A DNA stretch of 64,000 bases from Streptomyces sp. 135 (GCF_020026305.1 NZ_CP075691.1:4464001-4528000); one strand, 5' to 3'. Numbered from the stretch's first letter, positions 26,537 to 35,168 are shown. The notes: generated by a model not told the origin, from the sequence alone. Program-made: numbers and translations.

Positions 26537-27400
26537 ATGGACAGTGGCGCGACGCAGGGCGACGGGAGAGACACGGGCCGGGAACTGGGCGGCTTCCTGC
26601 GCGCCCGCAGGGCCCGGGTCACCCCGGAACACGTCGGTCTCCCGGGCGGCACCCGCCGCCGGGTACGCGGCCTGCGGCGCGAGGAGCTGGCCCAGCTGGC
26701 CGGCATCAGCGTCGACTATTACGTACGCCTCGAACAGGGCCGCGCCACCCAGCCGTCCCCCGAAGTGCTCGACGCCCTGGCCCGAGCGCTCACCCTGGAC
26801 ACGGCGGAACGTACGCACCTCACCACGCTCGCCGGCGCCGAACGCGGCCCGGCGCCGGAGGCCAGGGTCAGCCCGCTGCTGCGGCGCGTCCTGGATGCCG
26901 TGGCCGACGGTTTCCCGGCCTTCGCGACCGACCACCGCCTGGACGTCGTCGCCTGGAACGCCCTCGGCGCCGAACTCCTCGGCGGCCTCGCCGACCCGGC
27001 CCGCCGCGACCGCAACAACGCGCGCTACGTCTTCCTCGACCCCGCCTCCCGCGACGTGCACCCGGACTGGACCGACCGGGCGGCGGAGGCCGTGGGCCAG
27101 CTCCGGGTGGCGGCGGGCCGCTACCCGGACGACGCGGAACTGGACGCACTCATAGCCGAACTGATGCTGCGCAGCGCGGAGTTCCGCCGCATCTGGGACA
27201 GCGGGGAGGTGGTGATGTGCGCCTCGGGCAGCAAACGCCTGCGCCACCCGCGGACCGGCATCCTCACCCTGGACTTCGAGAGCCTCCACGTCCCGGCGGC
27301 GCCCGGCGAACCCGGCCTGGTGGTGCATGTGTTCGGCGCGGAGGAGGGCACGGAGGAGGCGGCGGCGCTGGCCGACCTGGCCACGAGCCCGAACTCTTAG
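26537..27400 (+). CDS. XRE-family regulator with MmyB-like ligand-binding domain
   Basis: This 287-residue regulator has an N-terminal XRE helix-turn-helix (residues about 15-90: RGLRREELAQLAGISVDYYV, then LEQGRATQPSPEVL). A PAS-like MmyB ligand domain follows, including FATDHRLDVVAWNALGAELL and FLDPASRDVHPDW. MmyB-type proteins bind fatty-acid-like or methylenomycin-type ligands in studied cases. The ATG at 26537 lies 97 bases from the divergent quinone reductase start, so it probably controls that gene and itself. Confidence 0.9.
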   Translation: MDSGATQGDGRDTGRELGGFLRARRARVTPEHVGLPGGTRRRVRGLRREELAQLAGISVDYYVRLEQGRATQPSPEVLDALARALTLDTAERTHLTTLAGAERGPAPEARVSPLLRRVLDAVADGFPAFATDHRLDVVAWNALGAELLGGLADPARRDRNNARYVFLDPASRDVHPDWTDRAAEAVGQLRVAAGRYPDDAELDALIAELMLRSAEFRRIWDSGEVVMCASGSKRLRHPRTGILTLDFESLHVPAAPGEPGLVVHVFGAEEGTEEAAALADLATSPNS

Positions 27401-27483
27401 TACGGCCTGCTCAGCACCCGCCCAACGCAACACCCGCCCAACTCAACACCCGCCCTGCTCAGCGCCCGCCCCGAGGACGACTC

Positions 27484-28152
27484 TCAGAAGTCGTCGGCAC
27501 CGTTGCGCAGCTCGTACGTCCAGTAGCCGGTCGCCCACTTCGCCGGGTCCACGGCGATGCCGCCCTTGCCCGGAGCCGCGACGGCGGTCATGCCGCCACC
27601 GCCCTGCAACGTCACGGAGAAGTCGGTGACGACCTCGTTGTCCTCATGCGCCCCGCCGTCCGACAGCTTCACGAGGGCGTAGGCGGGGGCACCGGCCTTG
27701 AGGACGACGGGCGCGGCGGGCTTGCTCTTGGCGACCGGCGGCACGTTCTCGCGGTGGCTCTCCAGGAACTGGATCTCCGGGAAGCCGGTCATCGCACAGC
27801 TGCGGCCCGAGGTGTTCTCGGCGGTGAGGACGATGTGGGTGTACGGCGGACCACCGTGGCGGGTGGCACTGACGGAGACGTCCTTGGTGGTGCAGACGGG
27901 GGCGGCGGCGGAGGCCCCGGCCCCACCACTCTTCGCGCCCCGCGCGACCGACCCGTCCGAGCCCTTGGCGGCCCCCACCACGTCCGACGACCCCGCCGAC
28001 TTCGATGAGGACACCGTGACGGTGGTGTCACCCGAAGCGGCCCCGGCGGACCGCACCCCCGAGCCGTCACCGCCGCAGGCGGTGAGGGAGAGGGCGAAGA
28101 CGGCGGCGCCGGCGGTGGCGAGGACGGTGGTGCGGCTGCGGAAAGTACGCAT
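27484..28152 (-). CDS. DUF4232 lipoprotein
   Basis: This 222-residue lipoprotein has a basic start (MRTFRSRTT) and the lipobox LSLTAC with Cys at residue 26. A Ser/Gly/Ala-rich linker follows (residues 27-85), then a DUF4232 domain beginning at the CTTKDVSVSATRHGG segment, with SGRSCAMTGFPEIQFL giving the second conserved cysteine. It should be anchored outside the membrane. The family is common in actinobacteria and has no assigned role. It is transcribed alone. Confidence 0.87.
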   Translation of the reverse strand: MRTFRSRTTVLATAGAAVFALSLTACGGDGSGVRSAGAASGDTTVTVSSSKSAGSSDVVGAAKGSDGSVARGAKSGGAGASAAAPVCTTKDVSVSATRHGGPPYTHIVLTAENTSGRSCAMTGFPEIQFLESHRENVPPVAKSKPAAPVVLKAGAPAYALVKLSDGGAHEDNEVVTDFSVTLQGGGGMTAVAAPGKGGIAVDPAKWATGYWTYELRNGADDF

Positions 28153-28409
28153 GGGAGTTCCCCCGGAAGTCGATACGGAAAGCGCCGAAACAAGCCCACC
28201 CCGACCGCTCGGCGACCGCGCTGACCTGCTGACATCCCCAACCCTCCCGCACCCCGCTCACGTCCCCCTGCCGCCCGGCTCACGTCCCGCTGCCGTCCTT
28301 CCAGCCCTGCTGACGGCGAAGGAGGTTCGGCGGGAGTGAGTGGTGTGGAGGGCCCCCTAGGAAGGGCGGTGTCCAGGACGCAGACATGCCCCATCAGACT
28401 CGGCCTGCA

Positions 28410-29897
28410 TCAGTTCTCCACGTGAGGGCTGCTCAGGGCGGCGCCGAAGTAGCCATTCATGCCGCGTACGGCGATGCCGGCGGCCTTGCCACACAGGTTG
28501 ACGGAGCCGTTCAGGAGGGGGCCGGACGTCGAGCCGCGGGCGATCCAGAAGCAGCCGTCGGAGTTCTCCGTGGGGGCGCCGACGACCGTCTCCGCCTTGC
28601 CGTCCTTGTTCAGGTCGGCGAGGTGGACGGCGGCGCCGAACCCGTCGCCGGCCTCCGCGGTGCCGGGTACGCCCCCGGTGTTCTGGCTGTAACCGGCCGC
28701 CTTGGCCGTCGTCAGGCCGGAGGCGGAGCCGTGCAGCAGGACAGCGGTGCCTGCCGAGGCGAGCGACCCGACCGCTTCCTCGGGCGAGCCGACCAGGACG
28801 TCGGCGTATCCGTCGGCGTCGACGTCACCGACGCTCAGGGACTGGCCGAACCAGTCACCCCACTCTGCGGCGCCGGGGACGCCCGCCGTGCCTTGGTGGA
28901 AGACCTTCGGCTTCTGCCCGGCGGTGATGCCTTGGGCACCGCCATAGAGAACCTGGATCTCGCCGCCACGGTGGGCCGCAGGGGTGGGTGCGTTGAAGTG
29001 GGAGTCGTCGCCCCCGATGCCGGTGACGAGGTCGCCGTAACCGTCGCCGTTGATGTCGCCGATCTGCCCCGCATGGCCGTCGGCGTCCGGCAGCTCGATG
29101 CCCTGGTTGACGGACGGGTCCTCGGAGTCGGGGGCTCCCTCGTCGAGGGTCACCGGTCCCCGGATGTCGCCATCGGTGGGACCGGCCAGGTAGAAGCGCT
29201 CGGCCCTGCCGTCGCCGTTCACATCCCCCATCACCACGCCACGAGCGTTCTTCCGCCACTCCAGGTAGCGGGCGGCGGCCTGGCCAGTGCGGGTGAAGGG
29301 GCCGCTGTAGGAGGCGGGACTGCAGCCGGAGCCGATGCCGACCTCCGGGGCACCGTCACCGTTCATGTCGCCGGTGGCGATGGACATGCCGAATCGACAG
29401 TAGGTCCTGCCTTCCCCGTACTTGGCCGGAGGGGCGATGGTCGTGCCGCCCTTCAGTCCGCTCGGTCCGCCCCACACCACGGTCACGGAGCCCCGCGACT
29501 CGGCCTCGTCGACGTCCTCGCCCGGGGCGCCGACGAGCAGGTCGGCATAACCGTCCCGGTCCAGGTCGGCGCTGCTCACCGTCCTCCCGAAAAGGTCGGA
29601 CTCCTCGGCGGCGCCGGGGATGTCGGTGGTCGCCTGGGTGATGACCGTGCGGCGGGTGGTGCTCACCGAGGACGCGGAGCCATAGAGCACGACGACCGAA
29701 CCGGCCTCCTCCACCGTCCCATTGGCGGCACCCGGAGCTCCGATGGCCAGGTCGCGGTATCCGTCACCGTTGAAGTCGTCCTGCACGGCCGCCGTGTTGG
29801 CCCCCTTGTAGGGTGCGGCGGCAGACGACGTCACCGGGCTGAGGGTGGCGGCGACGGAAGCGGTGAGCACGGCGGCCGCCGTGACTGCTCTACGCAA
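28410..29897 (-). CDS. Secreted FG-GAP (integrin-like) repeat protein, copy 1
   Basis: This exported protein of about 495 residues is built of FG-GAP/VCBS repeats, predicted to fold as a seven-bladed beta-propeller with calcium in the blade loops. Calcium-loop motifs such as DDFNGDGYRD, ADLDRDGYAD, GDMNGDG, GDINGDGYGD and GDVDADGYAD are spaced 60-70 residues apart, and paired GAPGE and PGVPGTAEAGDGFG segments recur. The start is taken as the TTG at 29895-29897, five bases after AAGGAG, giving a clean signal peptide; no ATG or GTG fits. It is separated by about 8 kb from five related genes at 38-46 kb. Ligand unknown. Confidence 0.85.
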   Translation of the reverse strand: MRRAVTAAAVLTASVAATLSPVTSSAAAPYKGANTAAVQDDFNGDGYRDLAIGAPGAANGTVEEAGSVVVLYGSASSVSTTRRTVITQATTDIPGAAEESDLFGRTVSSADLDRDGYADLLVGAPGEDVDEAESRGSVTVVWGGPSGLKGGTTIAPPAKYGEGRTYCRFGMSIATGDMNGDGAPEVGIGSGCSPASYSGPFTRTGQAAARYLEWRKNARGVVMGDVNGDGRAERFYLAGPTDGDIRGPVTLDEGAPDSEDPSVNQGIELPDADGHAGQIGDINGDGYGDLVTGIGGDDSHFNAPTPAAHRGGEIQVLYGGAQGITAGQKPKVFHQGTAGVPGAAEWGDWFGQSLSVGDVDADGYADVLVGSPEEAVGSLASAGTAVLLHGSASGLTTAKAAGYSQNTGGVPGTAEAGDGFGAAVHLADLNKDGKAETVVGAPTENSDGCFWIARGSTSGPLLNGSVNLCGKAAGIAVRGMNGYFGAALSSPHVEN

Positions 29898-30454
29898 CGG
29901 AACTCCTTGATCGAAAAACAGGTGTCCCCATGACACGTACGCCGGACGAAAGGTTGTACGTCCAGACACGCCAGCACCCCAGCGCCTTCCCCCGCTGCTT
30001 CGACGCGCCAGGTCCTTGCTGACACATGAGGCAGGCCCCAGGGCGCAGCTGAGTCACACGCGATTCAGGCGTCCGGCGCCGCTCGGGGCGAGCAGGGTGA
30101 GGGCTCTCATGCCGGATCGACGCCGGTGAGCGCCATGAAGCCGCAGGCCAGCGGCATACTGCGGGGCCGCGAGGTGATGAGAGCGTGACACCCGTCCTCG
30201 GAACCGTGGTGACGAGCCCTTGTACACGGACTTTTTCGTCTCGAAGCACCTTGAGTGGGGGAGGCACTGCCTTGGGTCGGAGTGGCGCATACCTGCACTG
30301 ATGGCCACAGACGTTCGCGCTCGTCCGCCGTTGTTGGTCAGCGTTGCCAGGCGGGTAGTCGCCTCAACTTTGGAGGTAAGGGCAGCGAGTCGAACCGCAG
30401 GTGGGGCAGAATTGGCTGACTGCACATGCAGCATGACTGACCAAGGAGAGTTTA
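29898..30454. other. Intergenic stretch at the left edge of the accessory region
   Basis: These 557 bases contain no ORF that I can support. Composition falls from the GC level of the FG-GAP gene toward that of the island, so this may be the left junction. An AAGGAG ribosome site at 30443-30448 serves the next gene. Promoter elements are not clear. I found no integrase fragment or convincing direct repeat. Confidence 0.5.
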
Positions 30455-31522
30455 GTGGCGAGTGAAGTGGAAATTGTTGAAAAATTCAAATCCGCCCAGA
30501 ATGCGCTCGTAATTCAGGCGTCCGATCTGTCGCTGGAGACAGTTTCTCAGATGGCGCAGACTGGAGCCATCGATGTATCTCCTCAGTTTCAAAGGCGTGA
30601 GCGTTGGGATGTTCGTCGCCAATCTGCGCTCATTGAATCCTTTTTGCTCAATGTGCCAGTTCCTCCCGTCTACCTGTCGGAGGACGATTATGGAAGCTAC
30701 TCGGTGATCGACGGGAAGCAGCGCATTACAGCCATCCGTGATTTCATGACCGATCGATTCCCTCTAAGTCCTCTTGACAGGTTCGATGAAATTAGCGGGC
30801 TGAAATTCTCGGAACTTCCTAGTCAGCTTCAGAACTCACTCACCGTTCGCCCGTATATTCGCGCCATCACGATCCTTAGGCAATCCGACCGGTCGACTAA
30901 ATACGAGGTATTCCATCGTCTGAACTCGGGTGGCGAGCCGCTCAATGCGCAAGAGATTAGAAACGTCATCTATCGGGGCGCACTGAATGATCTTATTATG
31001 GAGTTGGCGGAAGCCCCCTTCCTTCGCAGGCAGCTTAAGATCCGGGACAATAAATCGTCGGCCTATAATCTTATGACCGATGCCGAGTTCGTTCTTCGGT
31101 ACTTTGTTCTTGCCGAGGAGTGGCAGAGCTTCTCTGGTGACTATCGCCATTCCATGGATGCCTTCATGGAGCGTAACGCTGGGATCAAGAAGAGCCAAAT
31201 CGGTAGCTTGAGATCTCAGTTCAAAAGGGCTCTTGACTCTTGTGAAGCAGTCTGGGGAGAGTACGCTTTCAAGCGGCCAGACGGTCAGGGCTGGCGCGAC
31301 CAGATGCTGGCAGGCATGTTCGACGCGCAAATGGTCGCTGTGACGCTGGCCGACGAACGGCGTATTGCCTCAATGATTTCAAGGAAGAGTGAGGTTCTGC
31401 AGGGTACGCGCGCTTTGTTCACGGATCCGCAGTTCGACAATTCTGTCAGGGTATCCACTAACACCGCTTCACGTGTGCAATATAGAATTGACAAGGTCTG
31501 GGACCTGGTCTCGTCCTTCTAG
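30455..31522 (+). CDS. Stand-alone DUF262 (ParB/GmrS-like) protein
   Basis: This 355-residue protein matches the DUF262 domain, related to ParB/Srx folds and to the N-terminal half of GmrSD-type defence proteins. Visible motifs are SPQFQRRERW (residues 43-51), VIDGKQRITAI (84-94, the DGxQR nucleotide-binding/hydrolysis motif) and FHRLNSGGEPLNAQEIRN (153-170). The C-terminal about 180 residues are helical. The DUF1524/HNH nuclease domain that normally follows in GmrSD and BrxU proteins is missing. The GTG start has AAGGAG six bases upstream. Base composition is far below the neighbours (30 of 60 bases in the line at 30541 are G or C), pointing to transfer. It precedes a HEPN gene by 21 bases, probably as an operon. 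Function is inferred: sensor or regulator of a defence pair. Confidence 0.88.
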   Translation: MASEVEIVEKFKSAQNALVIQASDLSLETVSQMAQTGAIDVSPQFQRRERWDVRRQSALIESFLLNVPVPPVYLSEDDYGSYSVIDGKQRITAIRDFMTDRFPLSPLDRFDEISGLKFSELPSQLQNSLTVRPYIRAITILRQSDRSTKYEVFHRLNSGGEPLNAQEIRNVIYRGALNDLIMELAEAPFLRRQLKIRDNKSSAYNLMTDAEFVLRYFVLAEEWQSFSGDYRHSMDAFMERNAGIKKSQIGSLRSQFKRALDSCEAVWGEYAFKRPDGQGWRDQMLAGMFDAQMVAVTLADERRIASMISRKSEVLQGTRALFTDPQFDNSVRVSTNTASRVQYRIDKVWDLVSSF

Positions 31523-31543
31523 GGAGAGGTCGAGGCTCCAGTA

Positions 31544-32473
31544 ATGTTTTGTCATGATGCTTTGCTTCGCAGGGTTGAGGCAATACAGAAGGCGGCCAGT
31601 GATCCGATTTTGATCGACCGTTTACTGACCGATGCTGAGCACAACGACAGGGCCAAGCTGCTGAGGAACGGCCTAATGGTTGTTGCGTTCACCTCTCTGG
31701 AGGATTTCATTCGCGCCCGAACCGGCGAACTGCTCGATCTTGTCAGTAGAACAGTGGTCCCATTCTCTGATCTCCCTGCACTCCTGCGGGAAGCTGCCAC
31801 GATGGGTGCAATGAAGGCTGCTCGAGCTCGAGCGGAGATGGCTAAAAACTCGGGCGAAGACGCTTTGGCTTTGTTGCAGGCTGCTGCTAGCCACGTGGCT
31901 AGTACTGCTGGAGGTCCACTGCAGCTAAGCCGCTACAGCCTAGGGTACCTAGGGTCGAATGTGAGCAGTTCAGAGATTGCAAGTATTCTCACTGCGTTCA
32001 ACGCTCAGGATGCATGGAACGAAATATCACGCGTAGCGAGCCGCTGTGGCGCGGGTAGCCTGCCATTGAAGTCGGCGTACGATCAAGCTATGCGTCTTCG
32101 TCACACCGCTGCGCATAATCCGGAAGCTAACGTACAGCCGCAAAATTTGCTGGACTTCTGCACCCAAGCGGTCTCTATCGCTCTTGGGTTCGATGTAATT
32201 GCGAGTAGAGCTGCGAGGATGCTCCGAGACGGAGACGCCGAAATCTTGGCTGGTAAGGTGAAAATTTCGGACGCTTTAGAGATTAGATTTCTCGACGATG
32301 AGCCGAGAGGGCATGTTGAGCGGCGAGAGACGGTACAGCGCGCGCTTAGCGTGACAAAGGACCCGCAGGTGGCTTTGCAAAAAGCTGTCCAGGGCGCTGG
32401 TAGATTGCGCTCTCCAGTGGTATTGCGCGACAGGAGTGGCCTGCCCCGGAACTGGGTTATTACTGATTCTTGA
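31544..32473 (+). CDS. HEPN-domain protein (putative RNase), partner of DUF262
   Basis: This 309-residue, mainly helical protein has an N-terminal helical hairpin (VVAFTSLEDFIRARTGELLD, residues 47-66). The HEPN-type catalytic motif R186-H187-xxx-H191 lies inside MRLRHTAAHNP, the R-X4-H signature of HEPN ribonucleases (RiboL-PSP/MAE_28990-like groups). The last about 70 residues are variable and charged. It starts 21 bases after the DUF262 stop on the same strand, so co-transcription is likely. Two leucines (residues 27 and 245) use TTA, codons at 31622-31624 and 32276-32278, which in Streptomyces need the bldA tRNA. GC content is low like its partner. RNase activity, toxicity and a defence role are inference from the motif and pairing. 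Confidence 0.75.
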   Translation: MFCHDALLRRVEAIQKAASDPILIDRLLTDAEHNDRAKLLRNGLMVVAFTSLEDFIRARTGELLDLVSRTVVPFSDLPALLREAATMGAMKAARARAEMAKNSGEDALALLQAAASHVASTAGGPLQLSRYSLGYLGSNVSSSEIASILTAFNAQDAWNEISRVASRCGAGSLPLKSAYDQAMRLRHTAAHNPEANVQPQNLLDFCTQAVSIALGFDVIASRAARMLRDGDAEILAGKVKISDALEIRFLDDEPRGHVERRETVQRALSVTKDPQVALQKAVQGAGRLRSPVVLRDRSGLPRNWVITDS

Positions 32474-32824
32474 CCTTGTGAGAGATCGGTGTAGCAAGCC
32501 ACGACGAGTATTTCGCTGATGCCGCGCGGTGCGGGCAGCCGGCGGAGCGGGACAGGCAGGAGCACAGGCCCGGTGGTCGGCTGGGCCGCGAGTGGAGAGC
32601 GGAGCGAGCTGCCTTGAAAGCAGTGGAGGAAGTTGTAACTCAATCGGTCTGATGAGGCTCAACAGCCGGTGTCTCCCTGGGGGTTGACTGCCCTCGGGTG
32701 ATTCCAATCCGCAGGAGCACAGCCCGTCTCGTCCGGTTTCGGGGCAGTGGCGGCCCACTTGGTGGTCGTCGTGTCTGCGTGACCTGTAGCGGCTTGCCCT
32801 GGAGGGGCGGCGTACCTTGATTAC
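32474..32824. other. Intergenic stretch between the HEPN gene and the XRE-TPR gene
   Basis: Composition returns to high GC across these 351 bases. No coding region, tRNA or repeat is recognisable. The following gene begins at GTG 32825 with no ribosome site but with TACCTT just upstream, which could be a -10 element of a leaderless transcript. Confidence 0.45.
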
Positions 32825-34045
32825 GTGGCGAACGATGACTTGGGGCGGACTCTCCGGCGCCTGCGCCGTCTGGCCTCATTGACACAGGAGGACTTGGCCG
32901 AGCGCTCGGGCGTGTGCGTGGATGTGATCCGGCAGCTTGAGCAGCGGCGGAAGCATTCGGCGCGTCTGCCCACGCTGCACGCGTTGGCGAATGGTCTCGG
33001 CGTGGAACTGACGACGCTGCTTGGAGACCCACCTGCCGTCTCCTCCACCGGGGAGAACGACGGGCCACGCTTCGTGGCGGTGCGGCGCGCCATCATGCCT
33101 GCGCTCGGGGGCCCGGAGCCGCAGTCGCCTGGGCCCGGCTTCTCGCTCGCTGTCCTGCGCGAGCAGGTCGCGGAGGGCTGGACTCAGTACCACGCGGCCG
33201 AGTTCGACACGGTGATGAAGGCGCTGCCCGACATGATCTCGGATGCGCGCGCGGCCACCGTCCTGGGCGACGGCGACGGTGATGCCCAGGGTGCCGGTTT
33301 CGCGGCGCTGGGCAAGGCACTGCAGCTCGCTGGGCACGTCGCCGTACGGATGGGAAAGACCGACCTCGCTTTGATCAGCCTGGAGCGGGCCATCGACGCA
33401 GCGGATCGCTGCGGTGATCCCTTGCTGCGTCCCATAGTCGTCAACTCCGTTGCGTGGACGTATCAGCGGCAGGGCCGGCTCGACGATGCCCTGAGCATTG
33501 CCCTGCATGCCGCGGATGCCACCGCGGACGGTGGCCACACGAACACCGCCGACGGCCTGAAGGTCTGGGGTGCGCTGACCATGTCCGCGGCCACATCGGC
33601 CGCGCGCAGCAACGACTACGAGCGGGCAGCCGCCTTGATGGCGCACGCCGAGGAAGAGGCCGCCCGTGTGGCCAAGCTGCCGCCTGGCAGCGACAGCCGC
33701 ATGGTCAGCGTGTTCAGCCCGTCATCGGTACGCATCGAGCGCGTCCGGCTGGCCGTGCAGTACGGCCACCCGCAGGAAGCCTTGGCGCTGGCCAAGGGCA
33801 TGCGCCTGGGCAAGGAAGTGCCCGCCTCTTGGAGGACGTGGCTGCTGTTGGATGTGGCCCGGGCGCACACCGACCTCGGCGACGCGGCCGGCGCGGTGAA
33901 GGCCCTGGAGTCACTGCACCGCGTGGCGCCCACGTGGATGCAGCACCACACCTTGGCCGTGGCCATCGTGCGTGACCTGTGGGCGCTCCCCAACCACCCG
34001 CCGGGTCTACGGCCCTTGGCGGAATCCCTGGGAGTCGCCGAATAG
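32825..34045 (+). CDS. XRE-family regulator with TPR-like C-terminal domain
   Basis: This 406-residue regulator has an N-terminal XRE helix-turn-helix (residues 5-65: LRRLASLTQEDLAERSGVCV, IRQLEQRRKHS). About 300 residues of helical TPR-like repeats follow (ALQLAGHVAVRMGKTDLALI, RQGRLDDALSIALHAADAT, RLAVQYGHPQEALALAKGM). This HTH-TPR form is typical of Streptomyces regulators that may bind peptides or partner proteins through the TPR part. The start lacks a Shine-Dalgarno site and may be leaderless. High GC separates it from the island genes to its left. It is followed on the same strand by a gene that often accompanies such regulators. Confidence 0.85.
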   Translation: MANDDLGRTLRRLRRLASLTQEDLAERSGVCVDVIRQLEQRRKHSARLPTLHALANGLGVELTTLLGDPPAVSSTGENDGPRFVAVRRAIMPALGGPEPQSPGPGFSLAVLREQVAEGWTQYHAAEFDTVMKALPDMISDARAATVLGDGDGDAQGAGFAALGKALQLAGHVAVRMGKTDLALISLERAIDAADRCGDPLLRPIVVNSVAWTYQRQGRLDDALSIALHAADATADGGHTNTADGLKVWGALTMSAATSAARSNDYERAAALMAHAEEEAARVAKLPPGSDSRMVSVFSPSSVRIERVRLAVQYGHPQEALALAKGMRLGKEVPASWRTWLLLDVARAHTDLGDAAGAVKALESLHRVAPTWMQHHTLAVAIVRDLWALPNHPPGLRPLAESLGVAE

Positions 34046-34170
34046 CGTCGCGAAAGTAGGACGCGACGTCCCTGTCACGCTGTGTGAAAGAACGATTCCA
34101 TGTGGAAGACAACGTCCCGAGGCAGGCACACGTCCGGCCCCGGGGCATGGCCGACCACCAAGGAGTCGAC

Positions 34171-34713
34171 ATGGCCGACAACGCGGACCGGACGCCGACC
34201 GCGGAAAGCACAGCCCTGGCCCCAGCCTCAGTCCCGGTGACGGCACTGAGCGCGTGGTTCGCGCACAGTCAGTCCGCCCCCGAGCATGCCTTCTGGGAGT
34301 GGAAGGAATCCGGTGTGGCGCTGCTGCCGCTCGGAAGCCGGTTCGACGCGGTCCGCCTTCCCGAGGCGCTGGTGCAGGCAGCCGTGGGTGCCACCGCCCC
34401 GCAGGAGGCCGCCGCCCGCCTCGCCCGGATCGTCGTGGGACCTGTCATCTACGACGGCCGCACGCTGGGCGGCAGTTACTACGCCCTGACGAAGCCGTCC
34501 CGTGCGCGCGCGTGGCAGCACCAGGACAGCGCACCGCGCCTGAGCAGCGGCACCTACCTCGGCGTACCCGGGCTCGACCGCACAGGGCCCCCCGGCACGT
34601 ACTGGCTCGTGCGCCCGCGCTTCGAGGGCGACCTCTGCGAACCCGCGGCCGTGGCGGCCGTCATCGACCTCGGGTGGCACGCCGGTGGGGGAGAGGCAGT
34701 GGTGAGGGGGTAG
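34171..34713 (+). CDS. Protein of unknown function next to the XRE-TPR regulator
   Basis: This 180-residue cytoplasmic protein contains ALLPLGSRFDAVRLPEALVQAA and VVGPVIYDGRTLGGSYYAL as its most structured segments, then TYLGVPGLDRTGPPGTYWLV. I do not recognise a named family; the LLPLG-x-RFDAVRLP segment resembles small proteins found beside HTH regulators in Streptomyces accessory regions and weakly recalls primase-polymerase N-termini, but no catalytic residues can be named. The ATG at 34171 is fixed by AAGGAG at 34160-34165; a longer ORF from 34084 has no ribosome site. It is 125 bases downstream of the regulator, probably functionally linked. Confidence 0.65.
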   Translation: MADNADRTPTAESTALAPASVPVTALSAWFAHSQSAPEHAFWEWKESGVALLPLGSRFDAVRLPEALVQAAVGATAPQEAAARLARIVVGPVIYDGRTLGGSYYALTKPSRARAWQHQDSAPRLSSGTYLGVPGLDRTGPPGTYWLVRPRFEGDLCEPAAVAAVIDLGWHAGGGEAVVRG

Positions 34714-35059
34714 ACGTCGCTCCCAACGGCACGCCGCCGTGGGCAGCTCTTATTGCTGGACATCAGTGGTGTGGTGCATGCGTGGACCGGCTCCGAGGCG
34801 TTTGCGCAGGCCTAAGTAGGCGATGAGTCGTGATGCCATGGTCGGTGCGGGCTAGAGGTTCGGGCACCGCCCGACGAAGCTGTTCACTCCAGCCCGAGGA
34901 GCTGGCCGGGCTCCGCCGCTGGGGCATCGACGTCCAAGCGCTGAGGTTTACGGTTCGGTGCGATGAGCCGGTGCGCGCCCGGCGACACTCGCCGGACAAA
35001 CCGGACGATCAGTGTTCCGACGCGAATCTGGCACGCGACAACTGATCATGATGGACAGC
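34714..35059. other. Intergenic stretch left of tRNA-Gly
   Basis: These 346 bases have no supported gene. On the minus strand a 29-codon ORF (MASRLIAYLGLRKR..., 34838 down to about 34750) could be a remnant but has no support beyond an open frame. No integrase fragment, att-like duplication of the tRNA end, or insertion sequence is visible. Confidence 0.45.
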
Positions 35060-35089
35060 AAAAAGGCCCGGGTCGATGACCTGGGCCTT
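35060..35089 (-). terminator. Rho-independent terminator of tRNA-Gly
   Basis: On the minus strand AAGGCCC-A-GGTC, a 3-base ATC loop and GACC-C-GGGCCTT form an 11-bp stem followed by a T5 run. This is a classical intrinsic terminator ten bases after the tRNA 3-prime end. Confidence 0.85.
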
Positions 35090-35097
35090 CTTCGTGG

Positions 35098-35168
35098 AGC
35101 GGGTGACGAGAATCGAACTCGCACTCTCAGCTTGGGAAGCTGATGTTCTACCACTAAACTACACCCGC
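35098..35168 (-). tRNA. tRNA-Gly (anticodon CCC)
   Basis: The minus strand reads GCGGGTG ... CACCCGC, a perfect 7-bp acceptor stem with T as discriminator. The D arm contains TAGTGGTAGAA. The anticodon stem is TCAGC/GCTGA with loop TTCCCAA, giving anticodon CCC. The T arm is GCGAG-TTCGATT-CTCGT (one G-T pair). CCA is not encoded. The gene borders the accessory region to its left. Confidence 0.95.

Noticed and set aside
30207..30215. GGTGACGAG, matching nine bases of the tRNA-Gly 3-prime part, as a possible att site
   Set aside because: Nine bases are too few, the flanks differ, and no integrase is present.
29898..30454. Insertion-sequence remnant at the island edge
   Set aside because: No inverted repeats or transposase-like peptide could be found on either strand.
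30220..30465. 81-residue ORF upstream of the DUF262 gene
   Set aside because: No ribosome site or recognisable features; overlaps the ribosome site and start of the DUF262 gene.
34830..35045. 71-residue ORF left of tRNA-Gly
   Set aside because: Codon use and sequence look random; no ribosome site.
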